From Dysidea avara (taxonomy: Eukaryota > Porifera > Demospongiae > Dictyoceratida > Dysideidae): a stretch of 64,000 nt of DNA. Within the stretch, counting starts at the first letter, position 1. Each line of letters begins with the position of its first letter. A program made the position numbers and the translations under genes. The stretch is from assembly GCF_963678975.1 (NCBI RefSeq), contig NC_089284.1, positions 1,859,001 through 1,923,000 of the forward strand. The letters are read 5' to 3'. This document shows positions 1 to 12,400 of this stretch, one piece after another. A model generated the notes under the pieces. It saw only the letters and a program-made list of their open reading frames with translations. It was not told the origin of the DNA and searched no databases.

Positions 1-349
1 TTGTTAATTTTCAACAAGTAGAATAGGGATCAAAGATTTGATTTTGAAAAAAACTGCGTAAACAAGAAGTAATAGGGATGATAATCCACAAAATTCTATG
101 CATCATCAGTTCAAAGCAAGTTATTTGAATAGTGTACACTCAATTTGCGATTCCTATTTCAACTTGTGGTTAAATTTTGTTAAAATGTTGAAATAGGAAT
201 CGCAAATTGAGTGTACACTATTCAAATAACTTGCTTTGAACTGATGATGCATAGAATTTTGTGGATTATCATCCCTATTACTTCTTGTTTACGCAGTTTT
301 TTTCAAAATCAAATCTTTGATCCCTATTCTACTTGTTGAAAATTAACAA
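1..349. repeat. Perfect foldback (palindromic) element, TAGGGATC family
   Basis: The left arm (1-163) and right arm (187-349) are reverse complements with no mismatch that I can see, around a 23-bp spacer. The ends read TTGTTAATTTTCAACAAGTA and its complement, and the subterminal motif is AATAGGGATCAAAG. It lies in the intron just before the first visible exon of the SEC14-like gene. The same subterminal motif recurs in the foldback at 20661-20938 and, more diverged, near 1424, 8873 and 13376. It looks like a MITE-type non-autonomous element. Arms this long with no divergence imply recent insertion or arm-to-arm conversion. The left boundary coincides with the window edge, so a longer element is possible. 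Confidence 0.85.
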
Positions 350-413
350 TTTTTTTGCCCCACTAGTGTGATTATGTATTGATGCTATTAATATACAATT
401 ATGTCTTTGACAG

Positions 414-3400
414 CACGGAAGTTTAATGTTCTAAAGGCAGAGACTATGATAAGGAATGTGAGTGATAAGCTAACAGAGGATGCACATGCATTATATCATT
501 CTGTACCTGTGCTAGAAATGTGGTCTTTGGATAATTATACTGTGTTTGTATCTCAGCATACAGCATGTACAGTATCATACTGCTTGTACAATATCATAAT
601 ATGCGTAGCAGGCATGAGCCAAGTACATGAGCACTAGAATTTGTGTTCTTACTATTAGTATTTAGAAAAATGTGATTTGCAACATGCAATGCAGATTTGC
701 TAATGTACTGTAACTATACAAGTCAAGCACAGGGACAATTAACTCTTCATATTTCCTATTCCTTGTAAACATCTAGAATGCAGTACTTGACAATGTACTG
801 TACAGTACTGTATGTACAGTACACTGTACTCCATTTTAAACATTAGGTAAATATGTGCTTTGCTTTTATTGTACCAACATAGTTTGTACTGTACTACCTG
901 TACTCAAATTTGGTGAAATCCCACTCTTTATTAAGTACATACATGTACTGTAGTTTTCACATGCCTGGTGCATACTGGTATACATACTGTACCATAAATA
1001 TTTGGATGAGTATCCACACTGCATTCTTAGATTGATAGCATGTCATGTAGCTTTCAGTGAATTATGCAATATATGATGTATACAGAATCATAAAATAGAC
1101 ACTTTATATCTATTTTATGATTGAGAATCCCAAAAACCCCATTATAAATTGGTTTTTTAAGATTCCCTAATTGATAAGTAAATTATCAATTTTTGTATTA
1201 TGAATGGCAAGTTCTATTCTATTGAATTGAATAGAATTTGCCATTCTGATTTAATAAATGGGTATTGCATAGCCATTTATTAAATCAATGAATGGGAAAT
1301 GGATAATCTTTCATGTACACTGTGTGAGAAAGAGAGCAAACGTTGTTCTACCCCGTATCTGAGGTCAAACTTTTTATCTGCTGTTCCATTTGTTTATTGC
1401 AAATGTACAGTGGAGTTAAATATATAATTAATTTTAAAATCAAGTAGGGATCCAAGCGATAAAAAGTAATGAAACAAGAGATGAATGATGGCATTACAGC
1501 ATAGTTCAGTGGGAAAATCCCTACAATGGCATGTTACATGTTTCTAGTAGCGATGCTATGATATGAAAATTTTAAGTATATGTTAAAGCATAGCTGCGAG
1601 TGCTTTATTTTTCATATAGCACGAGCAAGGCAATGCTTTAAATGATTTATGGAACTTTCTAGTCTAGGACTCGTAATTAACACATGTTGCACGAATTATT
1701 AGCAGCCTGAACACACACAAACTAGTTTAACAAAGTAACTCACGCGTAGTTCACCATAGTTAGGTATGGTAGACGTTCATCGCGTATTTTGGCAGGTTTT
1801 GCTCGCAACCCACATTCGATTCTATTGTGAGTCACATGGTGAAGTATTTCCGTGATATCTCCAGGACTTGTCCGTTTACATTAACAAACGTAACAGCAAC
1901 ATTACCTTCTCCCACCCATCATCGAAGCATTTAGGTATGTCTATAAAAGCAATCCAGTGGTATAACTCGTATTGGCCGGGGTGATTGATCACTCAGCGCA
2001 GCAAGGCTATCAGCCTTCACCGGCTTGGGTGATTAGTTGTACTGGCGCACACCCCGCAGGCCATTAGCCTACACTAAGGCACGTGGGCAACTGTGCTTTA
2101 TTCATTCAATAAAGCACTCTTTGTGGTCGATGAAGCACTATTGGCCGGCTGAGAGTGTACTTTATGAAATTTAAAGTACACTTTTTCCTTTGATCTCGCC
2201 CACACAAAGTTCTATAATATCACGATATTATGTGACTTAAATCACAATAGTCACTTTAAATGAATTGAATATGTTAATGTTTTCACAGGACAAGTTTCAT
2301 TCAGTCAATTATACTGTACTTTTTGTATAACAATGATTTGACAAAGTTGAAATTTGTTGTTTATTCTTCAGCACATGTAGCCAGAGTAATATCCTCATAT
2401 TTCACAAATATCAAGTCACTTTTTACAATAATAATTTGTATCGCAATACAGCTTTTCCCTATCACAAATGTTCCTATCATGATTATCACAGTATACGATA
2501 TATCGTGGCATCACTAGGATGGTGTTTAAAGGTGGCATTTTTGGCAGCACATATCACTTTTGGGGAATCCCTACTTAAACAGCACAAACTTACTGTTTGA
2601 TACACACAAAACACGCATAAGCAAGCAAGAGCGCGCGCGCACACACACACACACACACACGCGCGCGCGACTGAAGACCACCAACTCATGGCGATGTCTT
2701 TCTACTATGTATGGTAGCAGATGGAATCAATCTTCAATAGTTTATGTACACTTGTGTTCACGTACACAATGTTAATATTTATAATTTCTTGCAGAGTATG
2801 GCGTTCAGAAAAGAAATCGGAGCTGACACAATTCTTGATGATTATGATCCTCCTGAGGTGTGCACATATACAGTGTACATTAGTTGTATTCTATGCATGT
2901 ATCTGTACTCTGTAAACCATATTGTATCAACTGTACATAGGTCTTAAACTGTGTGTCTGTTCTACTGTGTATTGTGCCACAGGCTAAAATAGTTGTAATC
3001 TGTGGTATATCAAGACACACAGTAGTGTGTCGTCCCAAGAAGCTCGCGTGCCACATCATGAGACAGGAAGAAAGAAAATGCAATTTTCACACATACAGTA
3101 TGTAGTCCATAATCCCTTAACCGATTGGAACCAGTTGTGCATTAGAGTTGCCTGCCAGGTAGGGAGAATCCCTTTGATAGCCCCTTTAAGTGTAACAATT
3201 TTCAGCTTTGGGGTATGTGTTTGTGATTTATGGTGGATTTTGCAAGGCATGTGAAAAGAAGTAAAAACCTCCCACCCACCTGAACTTTGGCCACACGTAT
3301 CTCAGAAATGGCTGAGACAATTTCCTTAAAATTTGGTATGTGGACTCTCCCTCAGTGTCAGTTGTGGTGCAGGGTTATGGCCAATTATTCGCCTGAAATA

Positions 3401-6400
3401 AGATCAAACTTTTGTCACACCAACAGGGTAAACTGCTTTGAGAAATCAGTTGAACATTGGTCTGTAATTAGAGTAACTATCGTAGGAGTACCGTTTGATG
3501 ATTTTGAAAGAAATCAAGATTAAGACTACGAAGATGCAACACAAAAACTAACAGTGTGTAATAATCATACGATCGAGTTTTGTTAATAAAATAAATTTTG
3601 TTGCCATGCCTAAGAATGAGCTGAAAATCAGTGCATGGATGGATTAATCATCGTGGAATAACCTTTCAGTAGTTTAGAAGAATTCACAGCACAAAATAGT
3701 TATACTGCAAAATCCAACAAATGTATCAATATACCCCCCTGTACTCTAATAGTGCAGTCACCCTATTAGAACATTCAGTAAGTACTGTAGCAAGTAATTC
3801 TGTACAAGGTTCAGCTACCCTGTAGAGAATTGTTCAGCTAGAAACAAGTCACCCTGTAGAGAGCACAGCTAGAAACATGTAGAGTTCAGCTACACCTGTA
3901 GAGAAGTGGGCAGCAAACAAGTTGCTCTGCAGAGAACAAAAAAGTCAACGTGTGAATTAAAAGTCACTCTGTAGAGAATTCAGCTATGCGTTAAAATAGT
4001 GAGTGCAGGTACTAACAAGTCATTCTGTAGGAAGTTTAGCTACATAACAAGTCACCCATAGAGAGTTCAACTACAAACTATTCACCTTGTAGAGTTTAGA
4101 GAGTTCAGTTGCCTGTATGTATGTTACAAGTCACTCTGTCTGTGTTACAAACCACCCTGTAGGGAGTTTAGTTAGTTTAGTTTTATTACATTATAAGTTA
4201 CCCAGCAGATACTTCAACTATAAACAAGTCAAACTGCAGAGCGTTCAACCATGTAAAAAGTCAACAATCAATTATGTAACAAATCACCTAGTAACTACAG
4301 TACATGATTATCATTTTAAATATACAAATATTTTAATTAGACACAAAGGTATGCTTTGTCTTGTTCAACATTCCTGCAGTAAAGAGGGAAAAAAAACAAT
4401 TTAAAAGAAGGCCCCAAAGCCAGCTTAATGCCAGCTTTTGGCTTGCAATTGCAAAAAGAAGTGATATCTAAACCAAAACAGCCAAGCTGTAAAAGAAAGG
4501 CATGGCCCTAAAAAGGCTAGGGTGAAAAGGTTATGAAATCGAAAGTGGCAGCCAAGGAATGGCTGTGATGGTAGGGTAATGGTAAAATTTTTAGTAATGA
4601 CAATTCAGGTGAATTTTCACCTGTAAATAAAATACATTACGTAGGTACAGTATGGTATACTGTATTTACAATATGTTACCATTGTCACATCTAGGTATTA
4701 AAAGAATGCATTCCTGGTGGAACATTTGGAGTAGATCGAGATGGCCATCCAGTATATTACTATGCCATGGGGAATCTCGACTTCAGAGGTGATTAAACAA
4801 ATATAATTGAGTGTAAATTACAAGGGGATGTGCGTGTGCATGTGTGTGTGCGGGTGCATGTGTGTGTGTGCGTGTGCATGTGTGTGTGCGGGTGCATGTG
4901 TGTGTGTGCGTGTGCATGTGTGTGTGTGGTTGGTCACCTTAACAAGTTACTGTAGGACATGAATACCCATCATGTAGATGTGTTCTGATTTTATAGTATA
5001 AGGCTTTTCTGTTTATGAACCCATTTCCTTTAGATGTTTGTACTCTGTTGGTTAAATACCTTTGGTTTGACTTGTATGCTGTAGGTCTGCATCGGTCTGC
5101 AAAAAAAGAAGACATGGCTAAACATCGCATTCAGACGGCAGAACAACTGCTCAAATTATGTGACCAACTTTCTAAAGAGGTACAGTGCGTAACAATTAAA
5201 TAGATTGGTACATATATACAGCACTATACAGTACCTGCATTGTACAATATTCTATGCATACATATGTGTGTACACCAAAAGAAAAGGCATTGGCTGCCAT
5301 GTAACATACAGTCATGTCTACCCAATCAAATAACATGTGCACTAACTCCTGGGAAGCAGGGCTATATACATGTAGTATTTGAGGCTATACTACTGTGTGT
5401 CTTGTGGATGAAAGTTATATTTCCAAACATCAATTCCCTATTGATACAACCAAGAGTATATAATGTGGGACTCCCACATTATATACTCTTGATACAACTG
5501 AGTAGACTGGATCATGGAGCAGTGTGAGTAAAGACTTGGCCATTCATATAAACAAACATAACAACATTACCTGCTGCTAAATGTCATTGAAGTCTTTGAA
5601 TCCAGTGATTGTACTTGTAGTGAATGGTCACCCGTGCTATTAGCCTGCAACGGCTTGGGTGACTGGTCATTGGCATGCATTTCATGACCACCACCTTTGA
5701 TTTTACAACGTTTATCACCTTAGACTTTTTGAAGGTCACACCCTTTTTATACAGTTTGGCTGTTTTTGCATGGACTTTACTTCTTTTTGTAGTTTAAATA
5801 TATACCCAAAGCCAACCAAAAACTGGCTTTGAGGTTTGTTTTTATACAGATCATTGTTCTTATCTACAAATGCAATGAGTGCTCTACCAATACAGAAAAA
5901 TACCTACTGATCTGATACTAAAGCCAATTTATACTGATATAATTTTGTGCTTGCTTGTTCATGGCTATATAAAGTTATAATATATATGTAGTGCCTGTAT
6001 TTATTTGCAATTACAAAGTTAATTCCTTCCAAGTTAAGTATACTATTTGTCTATTAAGATTTTGCGGTGATTGTTCGACTATTAGTGTATCTCAATTTTT
6101 CATGCAAAACATGATAAGTTGCAGTTGCTCAATTTTTACAAAGCAAATCCTGCACCATTTTTGATAGAATACAATTTGCAGCCTGTTTTATTATGATGAC
6201 AATTGGCGTGAGTAGGTCTTAATAGTGGTGTACTACTCTGCCGATGTGTACCAAAATGGCTATAATATTGGCTTTGATTTGATGGAATACTAGAGAAGTT
6301 GTAATAGTATTGTATTACAGAGTGTACTTTTGTATTGCTGTAATAGAGTGCACATTTTTATTTTGAAGATTTCTAATAGATTTTCCATTGGTAGATCTAT

Positions 6401-9400
6401 GAAATTACGAGCTTTTACTATTTTTTGGTTTTGCCTTGCAACTATAGTTGTCAATGCAACTTCTTTTAAACCACGAAAGGTTTGAGTTATGATGGTTAAC
6501 CTACATGCACATGCATACCGATTTTAAGTTACTCCCATAAGCGGTTTACCCTGTAGGCGTGACAAGTCGGCCTATTTACTGCAAATATTCATCCATAGCT
6601 CTATGGCTATTAATCAGATTTGCATCAAACTTGGCACGTGGTTGTGCCGCAATACGTTCTTAAATTGTACCAAAGCTCAAGAAAATTGAACTACGCATTT
6701 ACATTTTATAATGGTTTTTGTAAAATGTGCGAAAAGAATAATCTAAGCCCCCTGAGCCCCCTAAACGAAGAAATTAAGCCAAATTTTGAAGGCTTATATT
6801 TCATGATTGCATTAGGCAATCTTGCTCGAATTTGGTATGTGGGATGAGGACATTTGTAGTTTCTTGGCCACACAACAGTGATATGTAGCTGGCAGCTCCT
6901 TTGAAGTTTGACATCATCAGAAGCACTATGTGCATATTCAAATGTGCATAATACATTATTTTATTAGGAATTCATATGCTGTATGAAATTGATTGTTGTT
7001 GGTGTTTTACTGTACAGCATGTACAGCATGTACTGTATTTAAGAAAGTAGCATGTAGGGCTGCACCGATTCTAGTATCGGTATTGGTATTGGGCCGATTC
7101 TGCTGTTTTCATAAAGTATCGGAGTTGGCCATTGTACTGTTGCAGATACCTATTCTTATCACGTGTGAAAATAAAGTAACGTTTGTTTGTACTTGCTTAT
7201 TTTACTAGCACAATGGACGTCTAAAAGCATCAAAATAACTACCAGCAAAATTACTGATCTATGCTGAAGCTTACGTACCTGTAAAATCACTGTACTGAGA
7301 AAAAATCGATATACTCTAATAGAACAGTCAACAACTCTAATAGAGCAATCAGGTAGAAGTGACTGCTTTATTAGAATATTGTGTTTTTGTAAGCACCATT
7401 ATGAATTTATCCACACTTATCCAGCTAAAGTATAGAAGAATACTGGACTATCCATTTAACTGGTTTGCATTTCAGTGACTTTTCTTTGTGAATCTTGATT
7501 GACTACTTCATCATAAACATGAATCATAAAAACTTGTACAAGAATACCATGAAATACACTACATGTATATATGGTGTTACTAATAAATGTGTGCACTATG
7601 AAATAGCTACATAAGGTACTTGGTATCGATACTTGTACTAGAGTTTAGTACAGAGTGTTATTCTGGATCCACCACTGTACATGTCACCAGAGCTTGCGGA
7701 CTACACATGCATACAAGGATCAAGTATTGCTCACCTACAGTGGAAGCTTGATTTAACCGAACACCAATTCAACTGCTAAATTAGGGTATTATCAACAAGT
7801 GTATGCTTTATTAGAGTAGTTGAGCAAAGCTCTGTATATAAATGTATTGATGTTCGATTTTACATACTATTTGATTGTATGAACACCCTTCCTCCCAATT
7901 AGTTCAGATAATTGAGGTTACCCACTGGTTTACAGGATAAATATATGATAGGATTCAAATTGCATACGTACTTACTTAAGGAGGGTACTAAGATTTTCTG
8001 TGATGTAAAATTGCACTAATATCATTGTTGTAGAAGGAAAGAATAATAGACAATTGGACGATAGTTGTTGATCTGGAGAACCTCAGTTACCAACGACACT
8101 ACTATTGGCCTAGTGAGTTATGTATGGTCTTACTGTGTACATGTATGTGGGTGTGTGTGTGTGTGTGGATGTGTATGATATTGTTTCTTACTTCATTCCC
8201 ATGTAGTGATTCACATTGTCAATGAGGTCAGTTGATCAGACTACACTGTATATTAATTGTACACTATACATTTGTCGGCAGTCATTCACCATGTTTGATG
8301 CTAACTATCCTGAGAGGTGCCGGAGGGCCATTATAGTAAAAGGTAATACTTGCATGTACAGTACAGTGTGTGACATCCTCAGTTATGACCTTAGTTACAG
8401 TAAGAGTTCTTTATTGTCTTTCATGTAATGTTTTTCGATATCTTTTTTTTTTTCTACTGTACCAACAGCGCCAAAAATATTTCCAGTTGCTTACAATATT
8501 GTAAAACATTTTATTGATGAGAACACAAGAAGGAAAGTGATCGTTGCAGGAGGTAGATTGCAACTTGTAACTTGTGACATACTGTACTGTTACTGTTGTA
8601 CCTTAGCCAGCTGGAAGGAAGAACTACAGAAATACATCAGTCCTGATAACCTACCAGAGTACTATGGTGGCACTAGAAGAGAACCAGATCCCACATGTAG
8701 CAAATATGTATGTATGTACTGTAGTATTTATAGTAGTGTAACGTGTTGCAATTGTATGTATTTAACAACCTGGGTATGAAATTTAACAATCACCATTTAC
8801 ATTTTTTAGAATCAGAATTATATCCAAGGCTTAATATATATATTACTTTATTTCAATATTGGAACAATTCACAAGTACAAGGAAAAAGTAATTGATTTGG
8901 GATCATAGAAATAAAATGCAGTGAAACGAGAGAGGTCACCTACACCTGCAAATATAGTAGTAGTAGACATCTGCAGATGTAGGCAACTTCCCTTGTTTCA
9001 CAACTTAGTATTCTATGATCCTTAATCAAGCTTAAAATCCCTTATTTTTCCTTGTACACTGTATATGCTTCTTCACTTTTTTGTAACTTAATTATGACCA
9101 GTAAACCTGTGCTTACACCATCAAAAGAAAAAATAGTGACAGACATGCTACAAAATTAATTTTACGTCTGAACATGAGCCCAATTACTTGGAAATGAAGT
9201 GGCCATTATGCTTCATTTTCAACTATGTTTAGGCCATAACACAGCATTGCAAATGAAGGACAGTATGAAAAGCATCTCAGCAAACAATCTAGTTACTACA
9301 GAAAATACAGATGATTCACCTTATAAACATGATAGCTAGTTAACACAACTACAGGGAAACCATGACATAGTATTCAAAGTTTACACCATCAGTGAAAAGA

Positions 9401-12400
9401 AATAGGAGGTCCATGATGTGTGTAGATTGTACATACTTTGGTATGCCAATGAAGCAACATCTAACAGCGAAAAAATCAAGCCCGCATTAATTTAACTATT
9501 ATTGAGTTACAGTACATTAGCTTGTCAGAATAATTAGTCAGTCAGTCAGTCAGTAGAAAATTCACAGAATTATTTTTTATAACATCATAACTTATATCAG
9601 ATTAAGCTGAAGAGACTTTTGGGCTTGGTCAGTGTACTTTCCAAGATAGTCTTGTGTGGCTAAACTACTTTTTTTTCCTTTTTGAGTGATGGTTTCACCC
9701 GATTATTGCTCAAAAAAGGAAAAACAAAGTGATCTGGCCATGTGAAACTAGCTGTCAAGCCACCATGAAGGTATTGTAAGGCTGGTTTCTGACCAATGCT
9801 TTTCAAACCTTCTATTAGAGTATTTGATTGTGTTTTATCACCATTTGCTTTTTGTTTAACTCCATAGCTACAGTATGTATTGCCCTGATTAATATTTTAT
9901 AAATACAGATTTTAAATAGATAAATCAAACTGTCCTTATCGCAAAACCTAATCTCTAAGAAAATGTTAGGGAGTTACTGTGGCTACTAGGAACCCCTTGA
10001 ATTTGTTTTTAAAACTAGCCCTCTTAGTATTATGCTGTATTTATATACTTCATTGCACATGTACCATCAATAAAACACATAGATTTTGCTATTGCCAAAG
10101 TGCAATCAATAAAATAAGATGTGTATTTTGTTACAGATTCAAATGGGTGGAGATGTTCCTGAGAAATATTTTCTCACAAATTGTCTTGAAAATTCTAAGG
10201 AAGACATGGAAGTGGCTGCAGTCAATCGAGGCTCTTCCAGCCAAGTACAATACACAGTGGATACTCCTGGAACAGTCATAAGGTAACTACTGCATGTTGT
10301 ATGCACATAGAGTATTATAGTTGTATTCTGAGAGAAGGAAAGACAGCACGCCACACTGTGAGGATATTTACAAGAAGAAATAAAATACATAAGTGCTCCC
10401 TTCTCAAATTGGGATTATTTTTATACTGCAAACACGCCTTCAGCACCCCACATACCAAATTTGAGCAAGATTTCTTTGAAATATGATCCTTCAAAATTCA
10501 GCCTAATTTTTTCTTCTTTCTTTCTTCATTTAGGGGGCTTGGGGGACTTAGATTATTCTTTTTGCACACTTTACAAAAATGCAAATGTGTAGTTCAATTT
10601 TCTTGAGCTTTGGTACACTTTAAGGATGTTTTGCAGCACAATCACATACCAAGCTTGGTGCAAATCTGATAAATGGTCATAGAGTTATGGATGAATAATT
10701 GCATTTAAAAGGCTGACTTGTTGTCACACCTACAGGGTAAAGGTTAACCGTCATAGCTACAACCTTATGTGATTTAAAAGAAATGCATTGACTGCTATAG
10801 AGTTACAAGGCAAAAACCGAACAACTATAAATTGCAAGGTCGATAGTACAGTCACCATGGGGTAAAAAAAGGTGCATGGAAATGTTGAAAAAAACTTACC
10901 TGTGTTTGAACCAGGGACCTCCATACTGAACACCCATATCTTTAACCACTGTGCCTCTGCTATCACAGCTGTTCACCTCATTTTTATAAGAAACTTCTAA
11001 AATCTACTCAATAGTAAAAGTTTGTAATTTCATAGAGTTACCAATGGAACATTCTACATGTGTTGTGTTGGAAATCCTCGAAAAAATGTGTGCACTACTA
11101 GAATATTACAAAAGTAAACTCTGTAATGCCATACCATTGTAACTTCTCTTATTCCATCGAATCAAAGCCAACATTGTAGCCATTTTTGGTACAGATCAGT
11201 GGGGTACTATTAAGACCAACCAACTCATGCCAATCATCATCATCATAGTCATCACAATAAGTGCTATGCTAAAACAAAACTTGTTGTGACAACAGGCTGG
11301 AAATAGTATTATAGCATAAAAGATGCAGGACTTGCTTTATTAAAAATTGAGCAACTTCAACTTATCATGTTTTGCATGAAAAATTGGGATACTCTAATAG
11401 AACAATCACTGCAAAATGAAATAGTACAATCATGTATACCTAACTTGGAAGTAGTCCTGGGCGATACTAGAGCTGTGAAACTTAACCGGTTAACTGATTA
11501 ATCGACCAGTTATTTTTAGAAAGTCAGTTATCAGTTATTTTTTCTCATAACTGGATAACCGATCTCTAATATTTTCACTCAAAAATGTATGGTTTGGACA
11601 TTCTTTTCATTCTTCAACATTGATAACCACTCTTGTTGCTGGATTCAGCTTTAGCTTGTTGCCTACTATTTGGCCACTACAAGTGCAATCTGATAAGTTA
11701 TACTATACGTTTTGAGGTGCATGTAGTTTGTAATGCCCAGCATTAAAAATTACAGAAAATTACATTCAGTTCAGTTAACTGGATAACCGGCAGTTATGAT
11801 TTGCCCAGTAACCGATTATGATATTTTGTCCAGTTTCACAGCTCTAGGCGATACTAAAAATAATTGTATTCGATATTTTGACAAGCTTATATTCACGATA
11901 TGATTAAATATTGAGTATAATTAGATTTGTCAAGCAGTGAGACTATTAACATTACATAACACATTATTGCATCACATTATATCATAAAATGTGAAATGGC
12001 GCCAGACAACAGCTGGAATTTACCCATGATCGAATTGCCTTTCCTTGTATTATGATTAAAGTACTTGGTAAAGGCAGAGCCTGTATACCAGAAGGACTTA
12101 TAAAGCCCTAAGATGTTTATGCTAACTTCACTAAGTATGTTTGAAAAGTAGGAGAAAGAAGAAAAAGTGCTGGTCACTGTAAAGTGCTAATAATAATAAT
12201 AATAAATCCATGAGCAGCCTTGAACCTGCAGCCATCCGATTAACGCTCGAACACTTACAGGAGTCTGCCAGGTGGTCAGGATATTTTCTTCTTACTATTT
12301 TTATGTATTTGTATTGTAGGTATATAGCAAGTGCAAGAAACATAACCACTAGTCAGATGTAATTTGGCGATTATATTGTCTAGACGATATTATTGTGGCT

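Noticed and set aside
3820..4290. Regular repeats resembling a CRISPR-like array
   Set aside because: The units are contiguous degenerate minisatellite copies without spacers, in an animal intron.
7048..7660. Candidate third hAT element starting TAGGGCTGCACCGATTC
   Set aside because: The left end looks typical, but I could not find a matching right end with an 8-bp duplication, so it is mentioned only within the intron entry.
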